A DNA stretch of 64,000 bases from Tetrahymena elliotti 4EA. Its lineage: Eukaryota; Ciliophora; Oligohymenophorea; Hymenostomatida; Tetrahymenidae. Below, piece after piece: positions 51,301 to 61,400 of the stretch. Position numbers and translations under genes: made by a program. The number at the start of each line of letters is the position of its first letter. The first letter of the stretch is position 1. The notes under the pieces were generated by a model. The model worked only from the letters and a program-made list of their open reading frames with translations, did not search any database and had not been told where the DNA came from. The stretch lies in the NCBI GenBank assembly GCA_000231825.2, contig JH720293.1, positions 992,001 to 1,056,000 of the forward strand, read 5' to 3'.

Positions 51301-51958
51301 TTTTCTTTTTCATTATAAATCCTTTCTTCTCTTTGTTTATTAAGAATATGCTTATTATTATCTGAATTTTTATTTCCTTTACCATAAGAAACACTGTTTT
51401 TTACAATTCTCTGCTACCCTTGTGAACCTCCATTCTTTTTTATTAATAAATTTTATGTATTAGTAAGTTTGTGCTTAAACAATTTTTTAAAGTTAAAAAT
51501 CAAATAAGCTAATTACTTAATTATTTGAGCTAGATTACTGATTATTTGATTGATTTGACATTTCTTTTTGCAATTGCTGTATAGTATTTGAGGGGTCTTT
51601 AGCAGCGCTTGGTATTCTTTACATTGAATTAGAAGAGCTTTGCTAATTACTAATTTACTATGAAGCCATATAGTTTTAATTCAATGCTTTTGGAGATGGA
51701 GCAATCATTGAAGTAATTTATTTAAAGCCTAAATAATTTATTTATTATATATGTGTATGTCCAGCAATTTTTCTAAACTAAATAGTTATATTAGTTAAAA
51801 CTGTAGATAAATTAATAAAAATAAGCACCAGATTTTCTTAAGTACTTTGTTGTGTAATTTCAATAAAGAAATTAAGTCATAATTATGCTTATTAATTGAT
51901 ATTTTATTACCTTTTAAAACCATTTATCTATTAAATCTTCCAATATTGTCAAATCCAT
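48321..51958 (-). CDS. Coiled-coil protein with Glu/Gln/Asp-rich tail; 3' end uncertain
   Basis: Start ATG 51958 (MDLTILEDLIDKWFQK), intron from 51910, next exon FRKIAGHTHI..., then a Ser/Asn-rich stretch and several coiled-coil exons separated by small introns around 50060, 50250, 50680 and 51150. From about 49740 downward one long exon encodes a helical segment (LVERLNQFYENHKEGPFDII, RYQELINLQQERQLQLKYI) and then about 350 residues very rich in Glu, Gln, Asp and Asn. The frame remains open past 48321 into the first exon of the next gene, in a different frame, so the end here is a guess. Splicing from GT at 48320 to the exon at 48222 keeps frame and would make one gene of 45689-51958. No enzyme domain recognised; probably cytoskeletal. 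Confidence 0.55.
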
Positions 51959-52935
51959 ATTTGGTCTTACTTACTTCCAATTTAAATTAAGGAAAATAAA
52001 AATAAAATATTTCTTATTTTTCTGTTAATTACGTTACAAATTCTGAAATATTTTATTGAAATTAAATCTTTCTCTCTAAAATAAATTTGAATTTTTTATT
52101 CTCAAGAGAAATATTTTTTGAAAAAATAAATAATAAATTATTTTTTGATGACTGTGCTTTTATTTGAAATTCTCTCTAAAATATTTGCTTTCAATTCATG
52201 CTTTTTAAATTTTATTATTCTTATTTGAGCAATTTAAAAAACCAAAAGCTAGAGAAGTTGATTTCTGTTTAAAAAGTATTTTTTAAATATATTATTATGG
52301 TTAAATTTTTCTATTTGAAAATTATTCATTGAACTCTTATCTATTTTATCTATTGAGATAACTTAAATTTAAATCTTAAAAATTAAAAAGACAGATAGAT
52401 ATAAAAGAATGTATAAATATTTTTTGAATAATATTTAATCTGAATTTCTTAAAATTGTGTGTTTTTTATTAAGTATTTAAAGTGTTCAAAATCAATTATC
52501 TTTTAGATTTGCTGATCTTTTAATTAATTTGATTAGAAATCTATTGTTTGTTTTGAAAATTTTAGTGAATGGATTAATTAAAAAACAAAAATATTGAGTT
52601 ACTAATTAATATTCAAAAAGAATATAATTTGGTCACTTTATATAAATTTAGAGAAAGGTGAAATTATTTATGTGTAAATCTGATTTGAATACTTATAGAT
52701 ATCCTAATTATCGAAATAATTTGGATAAGCTTATTAGGAGATAGAGAATAATTAATGTGATTGATATAAAAACGAGATTTTTAAGAGTGGATTATAAGTT
52801 AGGTTGATTTAAATAAAACCAAAAATATTAATACTACAAATATGTAAAATAACAGTTTTTGGCAATTATAGTTTAAAAAAGTATTCACATTTTAATAGTA
52901 TACATTGAAGTTTATATTTTATATATATTTTTTTT
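51959..52935. other. Intergenic, AT-rich
   Basis: Promoter side of the coiled-coil gene and 3' flank of the uL14 gene. No gene recognised. Confidence 0.4.
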
Positions 52936-54401
52936 TCAAACAACGGAACCAGCGTTGGAAGCAACCTTGGGCCAGATGTCAGCACATTCCTTGGCGACGG
53001 GACCAGTGATTTGGGAACCCTTCATTTCACCCTTGGGGTTAGCAATAACACCAGCATTATCTTTTTTTTATTAAGAATAAAATTAATTTTCGTTTGAAAA
53101 TAAGTTTAAAAAAAATTTTGGTGGAATGAAAAAATAATTGTTCCTTTTTGATTCATTAATAGAACTTCATAAATAATATAATTGGTTGATTATATTTTGT
53201 CAATTTTAGACAATGCTACAAATTCTACTTTGTATTTCTGAAGTTGAATTTTAAAATATTTACAAATTAAATCTATATGAGATAGAAGGCCTTCGCCATC
53301 TTTTCTTATATTTTAAATCTAATAAATGCTTGTTTTGCTTGGTACTTTTATACCAGGATATTAGGCTTTATTTATTTATTGAATTATTTATTTTGATTCG
53401 ATAACTCCACTCTATTTAATTTTCACTATTTATTTTTAATTCAAATTATATTTGCCTAATCTACTCATCTCTACATTTGCAATATTACATGAATCGGAAC
53501 TTATCACATATTCAATTAACTGTGATAAATCATTTTTTCATATTCCTTGTACAATAATATTTGTAAAATTATTCACCTTCGAAGTAGATGAAGACACCAT
53601 CTCTTCTTCTCCAGGGTCTTCTTTGTCTGATGACGATAGCTTAGAGAACTATTAATTAAATAATTAGATTAGAATTGATAATAAAATGTATTTTTATTAT
53701 TTACCTTTCTTTCTAAGCTTGGGAGAACCCTTCTTGACGGAGCAGAGAATCATATCACCAATAGAAGCACTGGGGAGCTTGCTCAAGTGACCCTTGATAC
53801 CGAAACAAGCAATAGTATATAAGTTCTTAGCACCGGAGTTATCAGCGCAGTTCATGACAGCACCGACGGGAAGACCCAAGGAAACTTTAGCCTTGGTACC
53901 GACCTAACCACCTCTACCTATAATTTAAGTAATTTAAATTTAATTTCAATTTTTCCATTTTAAAAAAATTAAGTTTTTTTGTAAACATTCAAACATATGA
54001 AATAATATCACATAATTGTTTGTTAATGTTCTCCTAAAATTCAATTTTTCATCCAACTTTTCATAGTTTCGCCCATCTATTTTTCTAATTTTAAATTCTT
54101 GCTTTTTATTCGCTTAATATATATTTGTTTGCCTATCAAATTAAATTTTTTGTTCAAGCGGTTCACAATATTTATTCATTACAATATCAAATTAATATTT
54201 GCATCAAAGAGACATTTCCTTATATATCTGTAGAATTTAATGAAAAATTAGCTTCTTATAAAGGCCTGCAATTGCAAATAAAAGCTTTCATTTTTTTAAA
54301 GAGACTTTATGATGATGCGAAAACATTGAGCTGGCTGGATGAAAAATTTGTGAAATTCATCAATACAAATTTAAGTTAAAATTACCTCTAGCAGCAGCCA
54401 T
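52936..54401 (-). CDS. RPL23: 60S ribosomal protein uL14 (RPL23)
   Basis: Large-subunit ribosomal protein at the subunit interface. Four exons: 54401-54386, 53917-53705, 53648-53577, 53060-52936; 426 nt, 141 aa, the family's normal size. Conserved blocks are seen in order: [102 protein letters not shown]. The initiating MAAARGRGGQ uses TAG for Gln at a site where yeast also has Gln. Codon use is clearly more C/G-ending than neighbouring genes, typical of highly expressed genes. Introns are 468, 56 and 516 bp, two of them unusually long. The third exon is only 72 nt. Confidence 0.96.
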
Positions 54402-55173
54402 TTTGTATTATGTATTTCTTTTCTTTTAGTTTTAATTTTCTTATTAATTTAATTTATCTTTATTAAAAATTCCTTTGCTTTCTTCTCAGTTTTTGTTTTT
54501 GACCCTTCTTATTTTTCTTAATTTCCACCGATAAATTTGCATATCTTTTTCTTCCTTCTAAATTTATACGTTTATAATTAATTTATCCATAAACAATTTC
54601 TATTTTAAAATTTTGGTTATTATTTCTTATTTTTCTTTTTATTACTCATTTAACATTTTAATAAAATTAATTTATTCATTTTGTTTAGAAATTATTCGAT
54701 TTTTATAAATTTCTTCTAATAACTTGCTATTAATTACTTATTTTATAATATCCCAGGCTATTCTTATAATAAACAAATATGTAATCTGATTAACAAAAAC
54801 ATATAAATATTAATAATAAATAATAAATCAACTTTTAATCAATTTTTCATCAAAAATAATTTTTTGAAATGCGTAAACTGTATTTTAATTATTATTTAAT
54901 TAATTAATTATTTTTCTTCCTAAATATTTCAAATTTCATCAATTATTATTAATTTATATGTTATAACTAATCATGCATGAACTATCTAAAGAAAAACCTA
55001 ATGAAAATAAATATTCTTAGTAATCATAGCAATTAAAAATTAAGTCCGCAGTTTTTCAATCTATTAAATTAAAATATTAGCATAACAAAAATGAATGCCT
55101 TTTACCTTTTATTGGATATAAATTTTACTGAAAATTTTTTGACCACTTTAAAATCTATTTTTTTAAAGGTTGG
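54402..55173. other. Upstream region of uL14, AT-rich
   Basis: Pyrimidine-rich sequence (TTCTTTTCTTTT) directly precedes the uL14 start and continues for ~200 bp on the plus strand, i.e. an A/G-rich leader on the coding strand. No further gene seen. Confidence 0.4.
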
Positions 55174-55572
55174 AATAAAATAACTTTTTAAAATATTTAA
55201 AAAATCTTAAAAATGAAAAATTGTTGAAAAAAACTGAAATTTTATTATTTTGAAAAAATTTATTTATAGATTTATCCATAAAAATTAATAGATTACAAAA
55301 GAATATCCATTAAAAATTGCAAATAAATTTTCAGTGTTAATATTTAAATAAAATAACTTTAATAACTTTTTAAAATATTAAAAAAAATGTTTATAAATTA
55401 AATATGATTGAAATCAACTGAAAATTTATTTTTAGATTACAAAAATTTATTTATTGATTAACTCTTAGATATTAATAGATTAAAAAAAGCTTATTTCTTG
55501 ATTTGTCAATTTAAATAATATAAATTTGAAAATTGCAAATAAATTTTAAATGTTAATGTTTTTGGATTAATA
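55174..55572. repeat. Degenerate tandem duplication, unit about 180-220 bp
   Basis: Two adjacent copies (about 55174-55347 and 55348-55572) share, in the same order, AATAAAATAACTTT, TTTTTAAAATATT, GATTACAAAA, ATTAATAGATTA, and AAAATTGCAAATAAATTTT followed by TGTTAAT. The copies have diverged by substitutions and small indels. Intergenic, non-coding. Confidence 0.6.
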
Positions 55573-56075
55573 TTTATAGGGTATTCAGTCTTACAAATTT
55601 TCCATAAATTTTATGGAAATCAAAAAATGAAAAATAGAGACATGATTGTGGGTAGTGACTGATGAGCTTTTTAAGTTTTATAAATTATATTCTTTTATTA
55701 AAAATACTGATTGGTATATTTTACCTTGATAAACCTGATAGATAAATTATATTTGAAACAGAAATAAATAATTCTTTTCAATTTAATAGTATCTATTAGT
55801 TGGATATTTAGTTAAAAAAGACTATATTTTTTATTACTCATCATTACTACTTTAAAAGTTAAGTTGGTTATATATTTAATTAATAAAGGAAAGAACTTGA
55901 ATAGTATTTCAATCTTGCTTTTTTTACATTTATTAATACATCAAATAAATGACTAATAATTTGATTATACTTCAAAATTACACTCTTTAAAAAAATTATT
56001 AAGTGTATCAAATAATAACTTAAATTAAAAAAAGAAAACATTATTAAATTTATTTTCACTAAAAAAAAAAGTAAA
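55573..56075. other. Upstream region of amine oxidase gene
   Basis: AT-rich; ends in an A-run immediately before the start codon at 56076. No specific site recognised. Confidence 0.35.
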
Positions 56076-57425
56076 ATGAATTCAGTTGTTAAAGACGTTA
56101 TTGTAGTTGGAGCTGGTATATCTGGTTTATCAACAGCTCATGCTCTTGTATAAAAGGGGTTAAGTGTGGTTATACTAGAAGCTTAAAATAGTTTTGGAGG
56201 AAGAATTTCAAAGAACTCTCAATTTGCTGATTTTCCTATTGAAACTGGAGCAGAAGAAATCCACCTAAAAGAAAGTGCTTATTTTTAACTTGCTGAGAGT
56301 GTTGGTGCAGTAATTGCTAGCGATGACTAAGTTAATCATTATATTGAAAGCCTTGATGAGGAGGTATTATTGGATAGAGATTTTTTCTTTGAAAATTCTG
56401 GAAGGGAAGAATTCTATCAATAGGTGATGAAAGACCGTAATTAACTAAACGATAATATGTCTGTACTAGAATACTTGAAGCAATCAAAAGTAGAAGAAAA
56501 ATACTTCAAATTTTATGAAAATTTCTGGGGTGCTGAAAATGGAACATGCATTTAAAATATTTCTATCAAAGGTTTAGCTGATTATGAGAGTGGGTGGAAG
56601 AGTGACCATGATGTCAACTATCTCATCACAAATATGTCTCACTATGATGTAATTGAAAAGGCTTATGCATCTATATTAAATTTGATACATTACAACACTC
56701 CTGTAAAGAGTGTCCACTATGGGCCTAATATCTCAAACTTAAAAACATAAAATGATGGATAAAGTTATTCAGTTTAAATAGGAGACAATAATGGTAGATT
56801 ATTTTATTCTAAATATGCTGTGATTACAGTTCCCGTAACATAATTGAAGTAAGGAAAAATTGAATTTTATCCTCCTTTACCAGAAAATAAGTAACAAGCA
56901 ATTTAAAGTTTACAATTAGGTAAGGGAGGAAAACTCCATTTAAGTTTTAAGGAAAAGTTTTGGCCAAGCAATTTTGGTTCTATGATATTATAATCTTCAA
57001 TTGGAATGGTATGGAGTTGTTCTGATTTGAGAAGTGATTAGTACCATGTTTTGTGCTGCTTAATTGCAGAACCAGTTGCTTTAGATATGAATGATCCAGT
57101 TAAATAAAAATTATTAATTTCAGAATTGCTTTAAAAATTGTCAAGAATCTTCAAGAGAGATGATATTGAAAGCTTGCTCAATAATACTAACTGGATAGAA
57201 TATTCATAAATCGAATATATTGAAGGTAACTATACTTATCCTTCTCTAAATATGGGTAACTCCAAAGAAATATTATCTCAAAGTATTGATGATAAAATTT
57301 TCTTTGCTGGAGAATCTACTAATCCAAGATATTCTTCAACAATTCACGGAGCCCTTGAGACAGGCTTAAGAGAAGCAGCTAAAATTGTTGATATTCATGA
57401 AAAATATTTATAAATTTAAAATTGA
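56076..57425 (+). CDS. FAD-dependent flavin amine oxidase (MAO/polyamine-oxidase family)
   Basis: Intronless, 450 codons (449 aa). It should oxidise an amine using FAD, releasing H2O2. The N-terminal dinucleotide-binding fold is intact: VIVVGAGISGLSTAHAL (GxGxxG), the acidic end of beta-2 in VVILEAQ, then FGGRI as in GGR of the family. The C-terminal FAD-binding motif KIFFAGESTNPRYSSTIHGA and GLREA is also intact. Middle segments (AVITVPV, LQLGKGGKLHLSF, FWP) match the substrate domain. No signal peptide or C-terminal membrane anchor is seen, so it is probably soluble. Substrate (polyamine versus monoamine) cannot be decided. Start in an AAAATG context after a long A-run. Confidence 0.93.
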
Positions 57426-58448
57426 TTAAATTTTATGGAAATTAATTTATTTATTTATAGATGTGAATGATTAGATACTGATTGGTTAATTGATAACATA
57501 ATTTGATCATTTAAATAATTATTTCAATTACTTATAAATTATAAAGAAATCTTTTAATATTCGTACTTGATAAAATATTGAAAGTATGATAAGCTTATTT
57601 GATTGTTCAAATATTGATTTTAATTATCAGTTTTAAGCTCAATCAAATATTTTTGTTTGGGTTAATTAAATGTCTTACAGTTTATTTTATAATTGATATT
57701 TTAGGTTGTATAATAAATACATTATTTATTTAATTACTTTTTAGAAAAGATAATAATTTTTAACTCAAAACGCTTTTTAACTTAACTTAAGTAATTGGAT
57801 AAATAACACAATTGAAATTAAAACTTGGGGGAAAATTTAAAATAGAATAAAAAATTTTTCAATTCTTTTTATTTTATTAAACAGATACTAGTTTTAATAT
57901 TTTGAATAATATTTAGTTTTTAATTATTCAAAATATTTAAGTTTTAATTTTTTATTTGGAAATGGAGAAATTTATTTCTCATATTCATTAATAAAGACAC
58001 AAATTCATTATTTTGATGATTAGAAATTCGAATTACTTTGGTAGAATAAATATTAATTTATTTTAATAAAATCTTTTTTTTCTTTTAAATTTACTAAAAT
58101 ATAATTAATTAAAAATATTGGTTGTAATTATATTAGAGTTATAAAATAAATTAGTTTAATTGAAAATTTTAGTTTTTATTAATAATTTTGTGTAAAAATA
58201 TATCTAAAATAATTGGCGTATTTATTAGATTCAAGCTTTACAAAAATATACCTTGAAATAATTATCTCTTTTTGCGCGCAAAATAAAAAAAATAATTAAA
58301 AATTTTGAATTTAAAAAGATATTAATTAACTAAAAACTATTTGTTAAAAGACACATTGTAGATATTAAGAGAATAAATAAATATTGATTGTTGATTATAG
58401 TAGAATTTTTGAAAAACGAACCAAGCTATTTGTCATCTTGTAATAAAA
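57426..58448. promoter_or_regulatory. Intergenic region with palindromic E2F-type site
   Basis: About 1 kb of AT-rich sequence between two plus-strand genes. The only GC-rich element is the palindrome at 58270-58283. Confidence 0.5.
58270..58283. promoter_or_regulatory. Perfect palindrome TTTTGCGCGCAAAA, E2F-type
   Basis: A 14-bp perfect palindrome matching the symmetric E2F/DP consensus TTTSGCGCSAAA, 166 bp upstream of the next start codon. It is the only GCGCGC in the window. Suggests G1/S control of the downstream giant gene (inference). Confidence 0.55.
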
Positions 58449-61400
58449 ATGAATTATGACAATGCTATTTAACTGATAAATGACCCTAATTTTTTAAAGT
58501 AAGAAAATAATGTGCATCAGATTATACAACTTATATAGTAAGCAGGGTAAATAATTTCAATATTTCATCTTCGATCTAAAAACTTTTTTTATGAAACTAA
58601 TCATTTAGAGTTTAGTAAAATTTAAAAAAGAACTCAGTTAACTTTGTTACTAAATTTCTTTAAGTTATGTGTGCTCTGAAGGATATGAAGAAAAAAATAT
58701 ATTTGGATAGTTTGTTAGAGAGTTTGAAATCAATATAATTATCAACAAAAAAAGGACTTAAAATAGATATAAAAATAATCATAATGAAAATTATCTCATT
58801 TGCAGGAGATAATTCTTTTATTGATGAAGGCTTGTATTTGAGTAAATACTATTACTACTAATAAAAAAACCCTTCATGCTTTTATCATGAATTTTCAAAA
58901 ACAAGTTAGAGATGGAACTTAACTGATTTAGAAGCAGAAGTAATTAAGAACACTGATGATCCAAAAGATAAAGAAAAGAATACTTATGTTTTGATTTCGA
59001 GAATTAAATTATTGCAAAGAACTGTTGGTGGATTTAGTAGTTACTATGAAGAAACTAAATCTAACTTATAGCTTGCTTCTCTAATAATTAATGAAACAGA
59101 TACTTATTTTAAAGACTATATATTTTTAACCCATAAAATGATAACAAATGCACTAAAAGGAAATGAAAAAATAGACTAGAGTACAATATGTTCATTCTAC
59201 TTTTATCATCTAAATTAAATGAATATTTCAATAGACTAATTTGGTGCTATGCTTGTGGACATACTTAATTTAAATAAATAAAATAGTTTTTAGAAAAATA
59301 TAATTCATTATATTATTGTTGATTGCATTCAATAAATATCAAGCAAAAGTTCAAAAAATATTTACACATAAATATTTGAAAATAAAATAGTTATTAATGT
59401 GATTGAAATATTGTGCTATTAATTGGAAGATTCTTCATTAATTGAAAAAACTGCTCTTTATTTAAGTGAAATACCTTATAATTAAAAGATTTAGCACATC
59501 AGTATATTGCTAAAAATTTCTTCAGCTTTGAAAGAAGAAAAGTAATCGATAGAAGAAAGAAACTTCAAAAAAAATTAAAAATAATAAAAGCATGTTTTTT
59601 AATATGACTCAAGTTTAAATAATTAATAATATAGTAATTGTCAATAAACCATGACTATTATTTAAAGCAATAAAATGGAATAACTATCATAATATGATTA
59701 AAATAGTAATGCAAGTTAATTATTTACAGTCACATCTCCTCAATTCAATTAAAATTCAAATTAGAAGAACTCAAATTATAGTAAGAAATAGTCAAAAAGA
59801 AGCAAGACAAAAAAGCGCATCTCTAATACTCAATAAGAGCTAGATAAATAAATGCAACAAGATGATTAGTTTGAAGAAGTCAATGAATTTACTTAGAACA
59901 ATAACAATATTAATGGCGACTAAGAAAACTATTTTGATAATAAAGAAAATGTTTTTGAGGAAAATTATATTTAGCAAGCACCTTAAAATTCTTTTATATA
60001 ATAATAATATCCTTTGAAGAAAATAAAAGAAGAAGATTAATTTTATAGGTTATGTGAAGATTACTAAGAACTCGATATTAAAGAAGTTGGAGGTATACAA
60101 GTAATGATGGCTTATAAGATATTTAATTAAATTTAAGATTTGAAAAATATTTATTTTAATAACAAGCTAAATTATAGAGAGATAATAAAAGATTTGGAAA
60201 AATAAAAGTCTAATAGTGTAATGTCTGATAATAGTGGGCTTGCCTAAAGAAAAAATATTTAAAATGACTTGATTGATTAAGATTTACTTAATATTTTCAT
60301 CATATAAAATGAGATTTGTGAGCTGATAAATGAGTAAGAAATAAATAGGTAGGAGATTAGATGCTAAAACTTATTTTATATTTTTACATTTTTTTTAAGT
60401 ATGATAGAAGATCAAGATAATATTTACTTTAATTACAAAAGAAATAGAAGAAGAGGATTTAATAGTGGGTATTAGGTTATTTCAGTTTAAATAAAGCTAT
60501 TAGTAGAAGATATGTTTAAGTATCACAGATATTAGAATATTGATAAAATAGACTCTAAATCTTCTAAAGGAAGATCATTTAGAACTTTACCTGAAAATAA
60601 ATAAAAGATGGAGGAAATTAGAAATTTTTAGATGAGTTATATCATTAAATGTTCAATTGCTCTTTTTAAAAATAATTTAGATGTTCATGTTTCACAAGAT
60701 CTTGTGGATACTATTGTAGAGAATCTAGGAATTGAGGATTTAGATTTGATTCATACACTTATTTTAGCTTTTGCTTAACAAGAAAATATTGATTTAGATA
60801 AAAAGCTCAGTATTGTTGCAGATAGATCAGTTGAATTGTTTATTTCTATGCACAACTATTAAAATGATTGCTAAAATATCAAAGAAAGTTAAAGATTAAC
60901 ATCAAGTGTTCAAAAGGAATAAAAAGCTACTTCTGAATTATAAAAGCTTATGAAAACATTAGAATGTACTTGTATTATTAATTTAATATATTTAAATCAT
61001 GCATCTATTGATTAAAAATTAAGAAATTCTCATACCGTATAATGCTTAAGTAAAAAAATCAACGAATATAAAGAATGTGTTTTAAAAAATTAAATTGATT
61101 CTTAGTAATTGTATGTCTAAATAATGATGGAGACTGTTTGTAAATATATGTTCATTAAGAAAAGGAAAAGCCAGCAGTAACTAAGAAAACTTAATATACA
61201 AGGAGTTTTTGAGGAAATAGGAAATAATTTTTCATAAATACTTTGTTGGAATGAAAAAAATCTTTTGGAGTAATTGGGGTTTTTCATTTAGTATATGGAA
61301 TTTAGTGATTTTTGTATAACTTAGATGTAAAGAGATAAAAATGAGTTTGGGACAGAAGAATCTATTGAGATGTAAAAAAATTTAAACATTATTAGAAGAA

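Noticed and set aside
53452..53655. Plus-strand ORF of 67 residues
   Set aside because: Overlaps the third exon of uL14 (the [14 protein letters not shown] block) in antisense.
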